A stretch of 34,629 nt of DNA from an uncultured Pseudomonadales bacterium. Its GTDB lineage: Bacteria; Pseudomonadota; Gammaproteobacteria; Pseudomonadales; Azotimanducaceae. The stretch spans positions 1-34,629 of the forward strand of contig CAJJAX010000016.1 in assembly GCA_905182155.1 (NCBI GenBank), read 5' to 3'. The position numbers were made by a program, and so were the translations under genes. Positions 24,076-33,056 of the stretch are shown piece after piece. Positions within the stretch are counted from its first letter, which is position 1; each line of letters starts with the position of its first letter. The notes under the pieces were generated by a model. It had not been told where the DNA came from. It made no database searches and saw nothing but the letters and a program-made list of their open reading frames with translations.

Positions 24076-26394
24076 TTAGAATCGATATCGAAGCTTGACC
24101 GTGAAGCTGTCGGCCTGCGGGTTATCCCATGGCCTTTGATAGAGCTTGCCCAAGCGGTCTTCTTCATCGAGTTCAACGATTCTGCCCCCTTTGGAATAGA
24201 CCACGTACAGGTAGGCAAGCGGCAGAACTTCGTAGCGATACCGAACTTGAAAGGCCAAATCGCTCAAGCTAAACGGGGATAACGCGACATCAACCGGCGT
24301 CAAAGCGCCGTTCAGATCGCCGAGATAGGCGCTGGGCTGTCGTGCCGTGAAGGCCACCATTTGGGCTTTGACTCGCAGCTCATGCTTGTCGCCACCAAAC
24401 CAGTTCATGGAAACCACGGTGGTGCGCTGCTTTCGTTTGTAGATGCCGAGTAAACTATCTTCAATCCAATTGAGCCAATCGTCCTCATAGCCATGTTCGT
24501 ACATCAGCGTGAAATTCAAATTATCCCTAGGGGAGAAGCTCGCTTTAGCGCCATAGGTTGTTGAATAACCCAAGGCTGAATACCATTCAGAGCCTTTGCC
24601 GCGATTAAACTGCAGCCCATAATTAAAAAATTTATTCGATGGCCCCATCAGATGCAGCTGTGTGCCGTAATTCACCGGTTTATTGACCATCGGTGCGGCA
24701 AGACTGTCTCGAGTTGTCCAAAAGTCCTTGCCCGCGGTGCGATAGAAATTCTCGATCTTAAAACTAGCGGTGTTTTTAAAATTACCGCCATAGGCGAACT
24801 GAATGGACTTGCCGGCGATTGTAAAATCGGCATTGGTTTCAATTGCAATATTGGCGTTAATTTCGGTCGCAAGCAGCAGGGACGACGCGTCATAGTCGGT
24901 AAATTTCCAACCATTGTGACTGCCGGCATAGGCCCAGTTATGAATCATCTGGTAACCCATATCATTGATATCAACTTGATCGTCAAAGAACATAATGCTG
25001 ACATCATGCCAGCGGCCCTTGTTCGGTGAGGCGGTGATGCCAAATCGGAAGGCCTCACCCGAGGAATGACTGTTATCAATGCCTTGGTCAATATTGGACC
25101 CCATCACAACCGTTGCGATTCTTAAGGTGTCGGTGGGCCGGTAGGTCAAATCGAATGAATGCACGATTGCGTCTCGATCCAAAACAGGCCGCTCGGCATA
25201 AGTCCCTAAATAGCCTAAGGAATACCGCTCGCCATTTTTCCTCAGGCGAAGGGCGTAAAAATCCTTACCCTGGCTGTAAGCTTGATCCGCTTCAGACGCG
25301 GCTAGAAAGCCAAAGTCCAGGGTCTCATTTTGTTGTGTATAGCGGATGGCGTAGTCGATGTCCGTGACGCCCACTTGGCTGGCTTCGCAGGCGCTTTGCT
25401 TATCGGGGGCGTAACGCGTGCAATCGTAGTCGGGGGCCCCGCCGATGCGGCGCGTGTTGATGATGTAGAACATCTCGTTACTTTTGACATCAAACAAAGA
25501 ATGGTTTTCCGAGAAGAAGGGCCGTTTATCAGAATAATAGGTTTCGCTGGAAGAGAAATTAACCACCAGCTCATCGCTTTCAACTTGGCCAAAATCGGGG
25601 TTGAGCGCAATGTTGAGTTGCTTGCCAGAATCGATCTTCCAAAACACTTCCATGCCGACTTTGGTATCGACCTCATCCAGAATCCGGTCTTCGGTCACGT
25701 TAATAAACGGGAAGAAATCCAACTTCGAAACGCTGTAGTTCTGAAAGGTATAATCATGAAACAACGACATAAATTTCTCTTGCCGAGGGTTGCCCTTGAT
25801 CGAAGTGTTAACCCGGCCCTCGGTGATCACCATGCGCCAAAAGGCTAATTTTACGTTTCTGATGTCCCCGCTCTGGGCTTTCATGGGCGCAACGCTCCAA
25901 GGAATGAATATTTCGGCATACCAGGCATCGCCCGCAATGTGGGTTGCCGAGTCCCAATCCGCATCCCAGTCGGTATTCCCTTCGTTTTCATTGCGGTAGA
26001 TGCTGTCGCTGATGGAGCCACCTGCCGAAACCGAAAAGCCGTAGGCGGTGAGGCCATTGCCGTCAAAGTCGATCGAGACCCCGGCCTTGTCGACATTGGC
26101 CCGTTCATCATCCCGCTGGTGCTGGTTTGCGCGGATTGTGTCATTGGCCTGCTCGTTGATAAACCCAAAGTACATCCCTTTTTCATCCTCAAGGATTAAA
26201 ACTTTTTGGAAATGTTTTGGCGCCGCGAGTGAAAAGGGGATCGATTCGTAATATTGGGTCCACTCACGCGCTGTAGACCAAGCAGCCTCATCTAGAACGC
26301 CATCGATTTTGATCTCTTCTGCAAAAGCAGGCAGGGCCAGCAATAAAGCCGTGAGGCATAAGGTAAGGCGCTGAAAACGGGGTAACTGATGCAA
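24076..26394 (-). CDS. Outer-membrane-type DUF5916 protein with CBM9-like N-terminus
   Basis: The 772-residue product has a Sec signal (about residues 1-25, ending LPAFAEE). It then has a carbohydrate-binding-family-9-like domain (IKIDGVLDEAAWSTA, about 27-41; FWRMVITEG, about 190) and a long region rich in alternating aromatic strands ending with the C-terminal FTVKLRYRF, as expected for an outer-membrane beta barrel. DFGQVESDELVVNFSSSETYYSDKRPFF matches the DUF5916 core. Role is unknown; such proteins are often tied to TonB-dependent uptake or protease loci. TTG at 26394 is the best start because AGGAG lies about 9 bases upstream. It is convergent with the MFS gene across 57 bases. Confidence 0.8.
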   Translation of the reverse strand: MHQLPRFQRLTLCLTALLLALPAFAEEIKIDGVLDEAAWSTAREWTQYYESIPFSLAAPKHFQKVLILEDEKGMYFGFINEQANDTIRANQHQRDDERANVDKAGVSIDFDGNGLTAYGFSVSAGGSISDSIYRNENEGNTDWDADWDSATHIAGDAWYAEIFIPWSVAPMKAQSGDIRNVKLAFWRMVITEGRVNTSIKGNPRQEKFMSLFHDYTFQNYSVSKLDFFPFINVTEDRILDEVDTKVGMEVFWKIDSGKQLNIALNPDFGQVESDELVVNFSSSETYYSDKRPFFSENHSLFDVKSNEMFYIINTRRIGGAPDYDCTRYAPDKQSACEASQVGVTDIDYAIRYTQQNETLDFGFLAASEADQAYSQGKDFYALRLRKNGERYSLGYLGTYAERPVLDRDAIVHSFDLTYRPTDTLRIATVVMGSNIDQGIDNSHSSGEAFRFGITASPNKGRWHDVSIMFFDDQVDINDMGYQMIHNWAYAGSHNGWKFTDYDASSLLLATEINANIAIETNADFTIAGKSIQFAYGGNFKNTASFKIENFYRTAGKDFWTTRDSLAAPMVNKPVNYGTQLHLMGPSNKFFNYGLQFNRGKGSEWYSALGYSTTYGAKASFSPRDNLNFTLMYEHGYEDDWLNWIEDSLLGIYKRKQRTTVVSMNWFGGDKHELRVKAQMVAFTARQPSAYLGDLNGALTPVDVALSPFSLSDLAFQVRYRYEVLPLAYLYVVYSKGGRIVELDEEDRLGKLYQRPWDNPQADSFTVKLRYRF

Positions 26395-26851
26395 TGGACG
26401 AACTCCTAACAGCGCGCGGGTCAGCCGCGCGATGGGATGAAAAATTGGCGAAGGATCCGGGTAACGAACGCAACGATTCGTGGCCTACCCGCAAAGATCG
26501 TGTTGCGTGACAGCGCCGATGCATCAGATCAAAACGGTTGGGTGCGAACCAATCAATTGCGCGACGCAGTGGCTGGGTCGCGGGTTCCGAACCGAACAAA
26601 AACGCTGTTACCTAAATGATTTCAAGACCGATGGTATCGCGGCAACTGGCCTTGTGGCAATCGGGCGGTGACAGAAACGGATTGCGGTTGGGCCGGCTTG
26701 TGCCGGGCCGTCCTGTGGGGCGATGTTGCATGCCTTACGGACCGAGTAGTAAGGTCTTGGAGCAGATTACCCTATCAGGCACCGATTGGCAGTGCGCCGG
26801 CCCAACCAGTGCTCGCGTTTTAAGACGTCGGCTTAAGGAGTTGTTGTTTCG
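26395..26851. other. Divergent intergenic region, nothing specific seen
   Basis: The 457-bp gap between the DUF5916 gene (minus) and EthD gene (plus) must hold both promoters. Short frames here have no protein character. No clear -35/-10 pair or strong palindrome is visible to me beyond the EthD ribosome binding site at 26835-26840. Confidence 0.55.
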
Positions 26852-27487
26852 ATGTATAAGATCAGCGTGCTACTAAAGGCCACCGACCAGCCGCCGTTCC
26901 GCTATCAGGGCGAAGAAGCCGCCGCTGAAGCTCGAACACGATTTCCGACGCTCTCAGGATACGTGCAGACAAGTCCGCTGGCTGATCAGCCGGAAGTGCC
27001 GTTCGCCGGTGCGCTGGAGCTTTATTTTGCATCCGTTGAGGCCCTCAGTATCGGTGATGTTGACGCGTTGTTGACCGATGGCACAACGGCGGCCTGTGCT
27101 GTCACGGGCGCCGAGCGAGTGGTCATGTGCAAACCAGAATTTCGAGTCCGCGACAGCATAAAAGGCGTCTACCCGTTCCGGCGTAAACCTGGCCTCAGCG
27201 TCGAGGCCTTTCAACACTATTGGTGGCACACGCATGGCCCCATCGCGGCGCAGACGCAAGCGGCGCTCGCTTATACCCAGTTACATGTATTGCCGGGTTG
27301 TTATGAGACGGGCGAACCAGTTTTCGATGGTATTACTGAAATTTATTGGCCGGATCGAGCCGCTGCGGAACGCGCCGTCGCATCGCGCCAAATGATCGAC
27401 AATCAGGGCGCCGATGCCGCAAACTTTGTCGATCTGCAAAGCGTTGTTTTATTTTACGCAGAAGAAGACATCCTCATCGCACCCTAG
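26852..27487 (+). CDS. EthD-domain protein
   Basis: The 211-residue product appears to have two ferredoxin-like modules. The second is a clear EthD domain: GVYPFRRKPGLSVEAFQHYWWHTHGPIAAQ (about 109-138) and YTQLHVLPGCYE with the usual W-x-H-x-HGP pattern. The first half (MYKISVLLKATD, FAGALELYFASVEAL) is a diverged copy. EthD proteins are small, often dimeric, and accompany P450 or ring-cleaving systems, though their biochemical role is poorly defined. AAGGAG 11 bases upstream supports the ATG. It stands alone between the DUF5916 and Bax-inhibitor genes. Confidence 0.85.
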   Translation: MYKISVLLKATDQPPFRYQGEEAAAEARTRFPTLSGYVQTSPLADQPEVPFAGALELYFASVEALSIGDVDALLTDGTTAACAVTGAERVVMCKPEFRVRDSIKGVYPFRRKPGLSVEAFQHYWWHTHGPIAAQTQAALAYTQLHVLPGCYETGEPVFDGITEIYWPDRAAAERAVASRQMIDNQGADAANFVDLQSVVLFYAEEDILIAP

Positions 27488-27556
27488 CGTTGGGCGCAAC
27501 GCAAGGGTGGTCATCGGCCTGAGCCCGTGGGTTTAGGCAACCTGAAGCCCTGTTCT

Positions 27557-28252
27557 TCATCGCCGGCCCATGATCCTCAGAATGCGTAGGAACAGGTTGA
27601 TAATGTCCATGTATAACGCCGCTGCGCAATCGATGGCATTATCGACGGTTTTTGGCACCTGTTGAGCGCGGGCCCAATCGAGCCCGATATATCCGCAAAA
27701 GATAGCGGCAACAATCCAATCAATGATTTCAAAGCTGCTGCCCAGGAAAAAGGTGGCAAATAACTCAAAGACAATCGTCAGTAAAAGCGCCACCATCAGT
27801 CCGCGTTGGATGGTGAAAAAGAAGGCGGGGTAGATTGTTCCTAATGCCATCATCGCAATGGTAATGAAACCGGTGGTTTCGACCGCTCTCATCACGATCT
27901 CGGGGTCGTAAGGCGCAACAACAATATTAACGATGCATCCGAAGGGAATGACCACGAGGTTGTAGCCAACGAAACTAATCCAGGGGTTAGAGGATGTGTT
28001 GAAAAGGTAGATGCCGGCAAAGCAGCAAAGGAAGTAGGCGATGATGAATGGCCAAAAGCCAAAGGCCAATATCGTTTCTGGCGGAACGGACTGCACCATC
28101 TGCCAGTTCACCAGGAAGCCCCAGCAAAGCGTCATGCCGATGATAAAGTTGAAATAATTCGCGCTGATTTGATCTGCATTGTCCCCACGGCGACCAAATA
28201 CAGTGGATCCTGAGGTAAAGCTCTGCTGACCATTTCCGGATGTCTGCGCCAT
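27557..28252 (-). CDS. Bax inhibitor-1 (BI-1/YccA) family membrane protein
   Basis: The 231-residue product has about seven hydrophobic segments and the family's C-terminal signature: Asp in GYIGLDWARAQQ (about 187-198), Asp in NAIDCAAALYMDIINLFLRILRIMGRR (about 205-231). Bacterial members are inner-membrane, pH-sensitive calcium-leak-type channels or interact with FtsH (YccA). A polar N-terminus (about 28 residues, Ser/Gly-rich) lies in the cytosol. TTAGGAGAAAAAG gives an excellent ribosome binding site for the ATG at 28252. It is convergent with the EthD gene across 69 bases. Confidence 0.88.
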   Translation of the reverse strand: MAQTSGNGQQSFTSGSTVFGRRGDNADQISANYFNFIIGMTLCWGFLVNWQMVQSVPPETILAFGFWPFIIAYFLCCFAGIYLFNTSSNPWISFVGYNLVVIPFGCIVNIVVAPYDPEIVMRAVETTGFITIAMMALGTIYPAFFFTIQRGLMVALLLTIVFELFATFFLGSSFEIIDWIVAAIFCGYIGLDWARAQQVPKTVDNAIDCAAALYMDIINLFLRILRIMGRR

Positions 28253-29108
28253 CTTTTTCTCCTAACTCGTTCGTGATAAAGACCCTAGGGGCGACGGGTC
28301 AGTTCTAGATTCGCGATGCAGATTCATTGTGAGGAGCGTTTTGAAACAATGCAAGAATCAGAAACCAAGTTTTTGAATCAGCGGCTCGTGTGGGCTTAGG
28401 GATCGTTGTCATAATGGATCGCGGTTGGTTACCCGCCGTGACGTCTGCTGCGGCGCTGAGTGTTTATGGGTTCGCTGGCGAGGGGGGTTCCCCGACCCTA
28501 TATCTTGCGGCGTATCGAAAGCCGTATGGAGGGCCGTATGGCGGGCGTCAATCGGGTCTTGCCGGTTTGAAGTAAGCGAGCGGACGCTCAACCCGCTCGA
28601 TATCAAATTCATTAAAACAAGCAGCGAACTCACGAATCTTGGTGGGGTTTGGGTGTTCAGGAATCGCCGGTTGCGCTTAAAGACGCCAGCATTGTAAGTT
28701 GACCAGGGTGGGTGGGCCCTGCGCGCTTTCGCTGGCGGCACCTGCCGGATGAACGTCAACGCGCCACGAGCAAACAGATCCGGCGGCCACACGCGGTCGC
28801 AATAGGCTAAGGGCTTATTGATTAACGGCGGTTATTGTGTGAATGCACTGAACCAGAATCCATTGGACTGCCCGAGCCTTATAAAATCGGGTTCGACTTG
28901 GCGGCCCCAGGCTGACCGACGCTCAGCGCCATGCTCGCTGCAAGAAACGCCTTAAAGACCCTACCGGGTTGCAACGCAGGGCGTTGCTTCAGGGTTTCAA
29001 CGGCTGCGCGAGGGTTGCACGGGGTCGTCGCAGCCGCAACATCTTGGCGCTTGGCGCGCGTTATCGCTTTTGCCACAATGGGATGAAACCTTAAGGTGAG
29101 GACGTGTA
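28253..29108. other. Long intergenic region with overlapping open frames on both strands
   Basis: The 856-bp gap holds no recognised gene. Both strands stay open from about 28410 to 28790 (127 codons on minus, 90 on plus), a hallmark of a GC-structured repeat or a degraded insertion rather than of a gene. A 12-bp near-duplication, GCCGTATGG followed by AGG or CGG, occurs at 28521-28544. The end of the region carries the ribosome binding site AAGGTGAGG for the gene at 29109. Confidence 0.5.
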
Positions 29109-30104
29109 ATGCCAGTACTTCGATTAGACGCGATTCAGACTTTGTGCTTTGAGGCGCTCACGCGGGCAGGGGCCAGTTTTGATCAAGCCTCCGCGGTTGC
29201 CCTGGAAGTTATGGATGCCGAAGCGGAAGGCATTCGCAATGTTGGGCTGGGTTACATTCATCTTTATCTCAAGCATTTAAAGTGCGGGAAAATTTTAGGC
29301 GATGCGGTACCAAAGATCGTTCGCACGTCAGAGGCCAGTACCGTGATCGATGCGGGTTTTGGCTTTTGCCATACGGCTTATTTGCTGGGAGAGGATCGAC
29401 TGATTGCGACGGCGAAAGCGCAAGGCATCGGTATTTTGACCATCCATCGATCATCCTCCGCGGGCGTTCTGGGTTGGTTCGCTCGACGACTCGCCCAGCA
29501 GGGCCTCGTCAGTTTAGTGTTCGCGAATTCGTCCAAGGCGGTGGCGGCGCACGGCGGCAAGGTGCCCTTTTTTGGGACCAACCCCTTTGCGTTTGGGTCG
29601 CCACGGTACCAAAGCGAACCGGTTGTATTTGATATGGCCACGGCGTCGACTGCCCGCGTTAATATCGTGCGCGCGGCGGCCGAGGGGCAACCCCTCGAAG
29701 CAGGTCATGCAATCGATGAGCAGGGTGCGCCCACAACCGATGCGGCGGCGGCACTGCGCGGCGCGCAACTGCCAGTGGGCGGGGCCAAGGGTTTTGGGCT
29801 GGGTTTAATGGTTGATATGCTTGCGGGCGTCTTGACCGGCAGTAACTGCTCGTTTGAAGCCTCAATGTTTGCCAACGAGGCGGGCGGGCCGCCCAATGTC
29901 GGCCAAACCATCATTGCAATGGATCCCGCCTTTTTTTCAACAGACTATCTGCCACATTTGGACGCGATGTTGACCGCCCTGACCCAGGATAATGACGTGC
30001 GGATACCGGGAGAACGCCGGGCGGGTCTGCGAGCGACGCACGCGGAACTCGGCGTTGAGGTGCCGCAAAGTTTGCTGGATACCATCGCTGCGCTTTCGAG
30101 CTGA
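29109..30104 (+). CDS. Ldh2-family oxidoreductase lacking the usual catalytic histidines
   Basis: The 331-residue protein belongs to the malate/L-lactate/ureidoglycolate/piperideine-2-carboxylate dehydrogenase family (NAD(P)-dependent, non-Rossmann). Family features are visible: FGTNPFAFGSP (about 157-167), VVFDMATAS, GAPTTDAAAALRGAQLP and GGAKGFGLGLMVDMLAGVLTG (about 223-243). In relatives such as AllD the N-terminal H-S-H-G and the later G-H-S-G carry the catalytic His residues; here these read R-N-V-G (about 41-44) and S-S-S-A-G. The enzyme may use another chemistry or substrate. AAGGTGAGG precedes the ATG. It is the first gene of the right-hand plus-strand unit, 161 bases before the M19-like gene. 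Confidence 0.85.
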   Translation: MPVLRLDAIQTLCFEALTRAGASFDQASAVALEVMDAEAEGIRNVGLGYIHLYLKHLKCGKILGDAVPKIVRTSEASTVIDAGFGFCHTAYLLGEDRLIATAKAQGIGILTIHRSSSAGVLGWFARRLAQQGLVSLVFANSSKAVAAHGGKVPFFGTNPFAFGSPRYQSEPVVFDMATASTARVNIVRAAAEGQPLEAGHAIDEQGAPTTDAAAALRGAQLPVGGAKGFGLGLMVDMLAGVLTGSNCSFEASMFANEAGGPPNVGQTIIAMDPAFFSTDYLPHLDAMLTALTQDNDVRIPGERRAGLRATHAELGVEVPQSLLDTIAALSS

Positions 30105-30130
30105 ACGGATCTGGCGAGCCGGCTAATCGA

Positions 30131-30196
30131 TCTGAATTCAGACCGGTTAGGGCGCCGAAAGGCCTGTTTTTTGACCCTTAAAAATTGCCGTCAAAA
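30131..30196. promoter_or_regulatory. Palindrome, T-run and inverted repeat upstream of the M19-like gene
   Basis: TCTGAATTCAGA (30131-30142) is a perfect 12-bp palindrome. A T6 run at 30167-30172 follows a weak GCCGAAAGGC stem, possibly terminating the Ldh2 transcript. TTTTGAC (30169-30175) and GTCAAAA (30190-30196) form a further inverted repeat, and a TTGACA hexamer follows at 30200. A promoter or operator for the next gene is plausible, but no -10 box at proper spacing is visible. Confidence 0.35.
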
Positions 30197-30265
30197 CCCT
30201 TGACATCGCTGCTACGGCAGAACACATTGGCTCAATAATAAGAATAACAATATGGATATTTGCTG

Positions 30266-31266
30266 ATGCGTTCTGATGTTGTCATCGATGGTCTGCAATA
30301 CAATCATTGGGATCGAGCGCTGTTTGAAAAAACCCGTGATAGCGGTGTTCATGTCGTTCATGTCACGGTTTCGTATTGGAAGATTTACGGGAAACCCTGC
30401 TGAAGATAACGCAATGGCATCGCCATTTTGTGAATCATGCTGATCTCATTATGCCGATTAAAACGGCGGCCGATGTCCTCGAGGCAAAACGCAGCAATCG
30501 ACTGGGTATCGTCTTTGGTTTTCAAAACTGCTCCCCATTAACGACGATCTGGGCCTTGTCCAGGTCTTGCATGAATTGGGCGCGCGGTTTATGCAGTTGT
30601 CCTATAACAATCAAAGCCTGCTTGCCACGGGGTGTTATGAGGCGGATGACCCCGGGATCACCCGGTTCGGTAAACAGGTGATCCAAGAGATGAATCGGGT
30701 TGGCATGGTGATCGACATGTCGCATTCCGCCGAGCGGTCAACACTGCACGCCATCGAGCTTTCATCCCGTCCAATCGCAATTACGCATGCAAACCCGGTC
30801 TTTTTTCATCCCGCGCTGCGGAATAAATCGAACACGGTGCTCAAGGCATTGGCCGAGTCCGGCGGTATGCTCGGGCTGAGTTTGTATCCGTTTCATCTAA
30901 AGGATGGCTCGGCCTGTACCTTGGCGAGCTTTTGCGAAATGATCGAGGAAACGGTTTGAACTCATCGGGATCGACCAACTCGGTATCGGTTCGGATCTGT
31001 GTCAAAACTGGGGTTATGACACCCTAGAATGGATGCGCAGTGGGCGCTGGACGTTTGTTGCCGACCATGGTGAGGGCCGCGCGGAAGATCAGCGCTGGCC
31101 CGATCAGCCTGACTGGTTCCAAGACACACGCGATCTACCCAACCTTAAAGCCGGCCTCGAACAAAGGGGTTTCAGTGAGATCGATATTAACAAAATAATG
31201 GGCAATAACTGGCTCAGGTTTTTTGAAGTCTCTTTCGGCCCGCCCGTGCCATCAGGCGGTGTCTAG
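30266..31266 (+). pseudogene. M19 (renal dipeptidase) family protein, reading frame broken three times
   Basis: Pieces in three frames join into one M19 protein of about 335 residues. The first reads MRSDVVIDGLQYNHWD to about 30380. The next is DLRETLLKITQWHRHF...FGFQNCSP to about 30540. The third, NDDLGLVQVLHELGARFMQLSYNNQ..., runs to about 30957, and the last is ELIGIDQLGIGSDLCQNWG...MGNNWLRFFEVSFG to the stop at 31266. The joins fit a lost G near 30382, a lost C near 30538 and a gained T near 30954. Two zinc-site His are visible (DMSHSAE, ITHANP), but the usual His-x-Asp near the N-terminus is L-Q-Y and the bridging Glu is Gln in GFQN. An M19 gene of this kind (PA5396) lies beside dgcAB in the Pseudomonas aeruginosa betaine locus, which fits the sarcosine-oxidase-like gene here. 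Confidence 0.8.
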
Positions 31267-31271
31267 CCCTC

Positions 31272-33056
31272 ATGACGACGCCAATCACCGATCATTATAC
31301 CAGCGCGCAAGATGCAATTGGGCAGGGTGTTGATCCAACACTCAGCACGGTCATCGATGGGGGTTGTGCCTTAACCTTAAGACCTGCCGTTGTCGTGATG
31401 GACCTTGAACGACTTGGCACGATGCAGCCCTCGCGTTTGAGTTTTATGCGGACCTTGGTGCGCAGAATGGTGCAAGAAGCTTGGCGCATTACTGAAACCC
31501 GTTTTGCACTCGATGATGAGGGCCATGGTGAGGCGGTATATTGTCTTAAAGCCGGCTCGGAGTCCTATCAGTTTGTTGTGTTTTCCAGGCCTTTAGAGGA
31601 TGCGCTGCGCAATGATCGGGTCATTAGTAATCAATGGGATCTAACCATGGCCCTGGTTCGGGGCGACTTGTCCGATGCGCAACTCGAGCAGCTTCGCATC
31701 AATGTGCCGTTGCAAGAAGCCGGAAGAATGGACGATAACGTGTTGGTCTTATCTCGGGCCAACAGAAGTTTTCGGTCTTTTGATGCGGTCGTTGCGCGTT
31801 TGGCAGCGGGGCTACAACCGGATATAGAAAGGTTGAAGGTCGTGGGCTATCTCTGCCGAACAACCGCCGTTTATGGCAGCGGTAAATTTGGTATGGCGGG
31901 CTGGCACGTCGTGAAAACCAATTGCCGAAGCTTTAGAACGCCGTTTTCTGGCGAAATGTTTACCTGCTACATGCTGCGTCACTTTTCTTGCCTGCAGGTT
32001 GAGCATTTGGCCCACGTGCAGTCGCCCGGCACAGCCGTGACCATCGCGCCAGAGATTAAACGGTATATCGGGATTGGGAATGCCACTGGACTCGGTATGG
32101 CGCCGTTTCTGATTAAACATCCGGTTTTGATCAGCCATTGGATGACCCAGCGTGAAATCGCATTGGCACGAGTTCTGAATCAAACAGACTGTGATGCGCC
32201 AAAGCTGAATTCGCTGCAATCGATGCTGGGTCAGGTGATGCAACATCTCCGAGAGACCACAGTTGACGCGGCGTATCAAAACAGTCGCAACCAAAGTCTC
32301 ATTGCGGCTTGCCTGGACCTGGTCGCTAAGCTTTCTGAGCCAGCGTTTTGTGCCGGGCTCACGGGCGCGGGTTGGAAGGCGCTGCAAACGTTCATTGTGG
32401 CGCGCTATGGTCGGGCAATGGAAGAGCTCGTCCACGTTCTGTTGTTCGAGCTTTATCCGCACCTGGTTGATCCCCTTGAAGAAGCGATGGCGGCAGATGA
32501 AAGCTTAGATCTTGATTCCGGGATGACCCTGGTTGAGCTTTTGGTGTTGCTCGAAACCCATTACGACTGGGCGCTGAATATTGATTTTGAAGATCCCAAC
32601 CACCATGCGCTTTTTTGGTATCGATCGGAAGAAAAAATGGAGCCTAGGTTAGGGGATCGAGCGTGCGATGCTGGGGCCGAACGAGAAATGCCGATGCTGA
32701 TCGCGTTGGGTGTGCGCCAGTGTTTCGATGCGATGCAACAGTTCTTGGCTAAAGAGCCGGATAGCCTTGTGATCGATTTTTTGATTGGGCATCCGGATCA
32801 ATTGGCAACCGTTCGCCGGGTGCAAACGTTGTGCGGGCTACCTTATGGTGACATCCGAGGCAACCTGTCCGATCGGAATCTTGAGCCCATGCATTTGCTG
32901 CGCGCCAAGTTATCGTTTTTTGGCGTTGGAAAATTTGACCCTAAATCGAAGCTGTGGGTTCGCAACACCATGTTTCAGGGTGCCCCGATTATTGAAGACC
33001 TGTCGCATGACTTAAATCCCGATCATTGGTATTTCCCAACGGCGCCGGTGCTCTGA
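31272..33056 (+). CDS. 594-residue protein of unknown function, paired with a DUF3726-like gene
   Basis: I do not recognise a family. The protein has no signal peptide and no membrane segment, so it is probably cytosolic. It begins near GGCALTLRPAVVVMDLERLGTMQPSRLSFMRTLVRRMVQE (helical), has an alpha-beta N-terminal half with VYGSGKFGMAGW (about 198-209) and GIGNATGLGMAPFL (about 265-278), and a helical C-terminal half with many Glu/Leu (ALQTFIVARYGRAMEEL..., MTLVELLVLLETHYDW). Late motifs are GLPYGDIRGNLSDRN and FFGVGKFDPKSKLWVRN. The two Gly-rich segments could bind a nucleotide or cofactor, though this is speculative. It starts 5 bases after the M19-like gene and its stop overlaps the next start by one base, so the two are translationally coupled. 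Confidence 0.8.
   Translation: MTTPITDHYTSAQDAIGQGVDPTLSTVIDGGCALTLRPAVVVMDLERLGTMQPSRLSFMRTLVRRMVQEAWRITETRFALDDEGHGEAVYCLKAGSESYQFVVFSRPLEDALRNDRVISNQWDLTMALVRGDLSDAQLEQLRINVPLQEAGRMDDNVLVLSRANRSFRSFDAVVARLAAGLQPDIERLKVVGYLCRTTAVYGSGKFGMAGWHVVKTNCRSFRTPFSGEMFTCYMLRHFSCLQVEHLAHVQSPGTAVTIAPEIKRYIGIGNATGLGMAPFLIKHPVLISHWMTQREIALARVLNQTDCDAPKLNSLQSMLGQVMQHLRETTVDAAYQNSRNQSLIAACLDLVAKLSEPAFCAGLTGAGWKALQTFIVARYGRAMEELVHVLLFELYPHLVDPLEEAMAADESLDLDSGMTLVELLVLLETHYDWALNIDFEDPNHHALFWYRSEEKMEPRLGDRACDAGAEREMPMLIALGVRQCFDAMQQFLAKEPDSLVIDFLIGHPDQLATVRRVQTLCGLPYGDIRGNLSDRNLEPMHLLRAKLSFFGVGKFDPKSKLWVRNTMFQGAPIIEDLSHDLNPDHWYFPTAPVL

Noticed and set aside
28409-28792. 127-codon minus-strand frame as a gene
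   Set aside because: No ribosome binding site, no family pattern, and an equally open opposite strand; listed only as an observation.
30200-30205. TTGACA as a sigma-70 promoter for the M19-like gene
   Set aside because: The hexamer 17 bases downstream (CACATT) is not a -10 box, so only a tentative regulatory region is listed.
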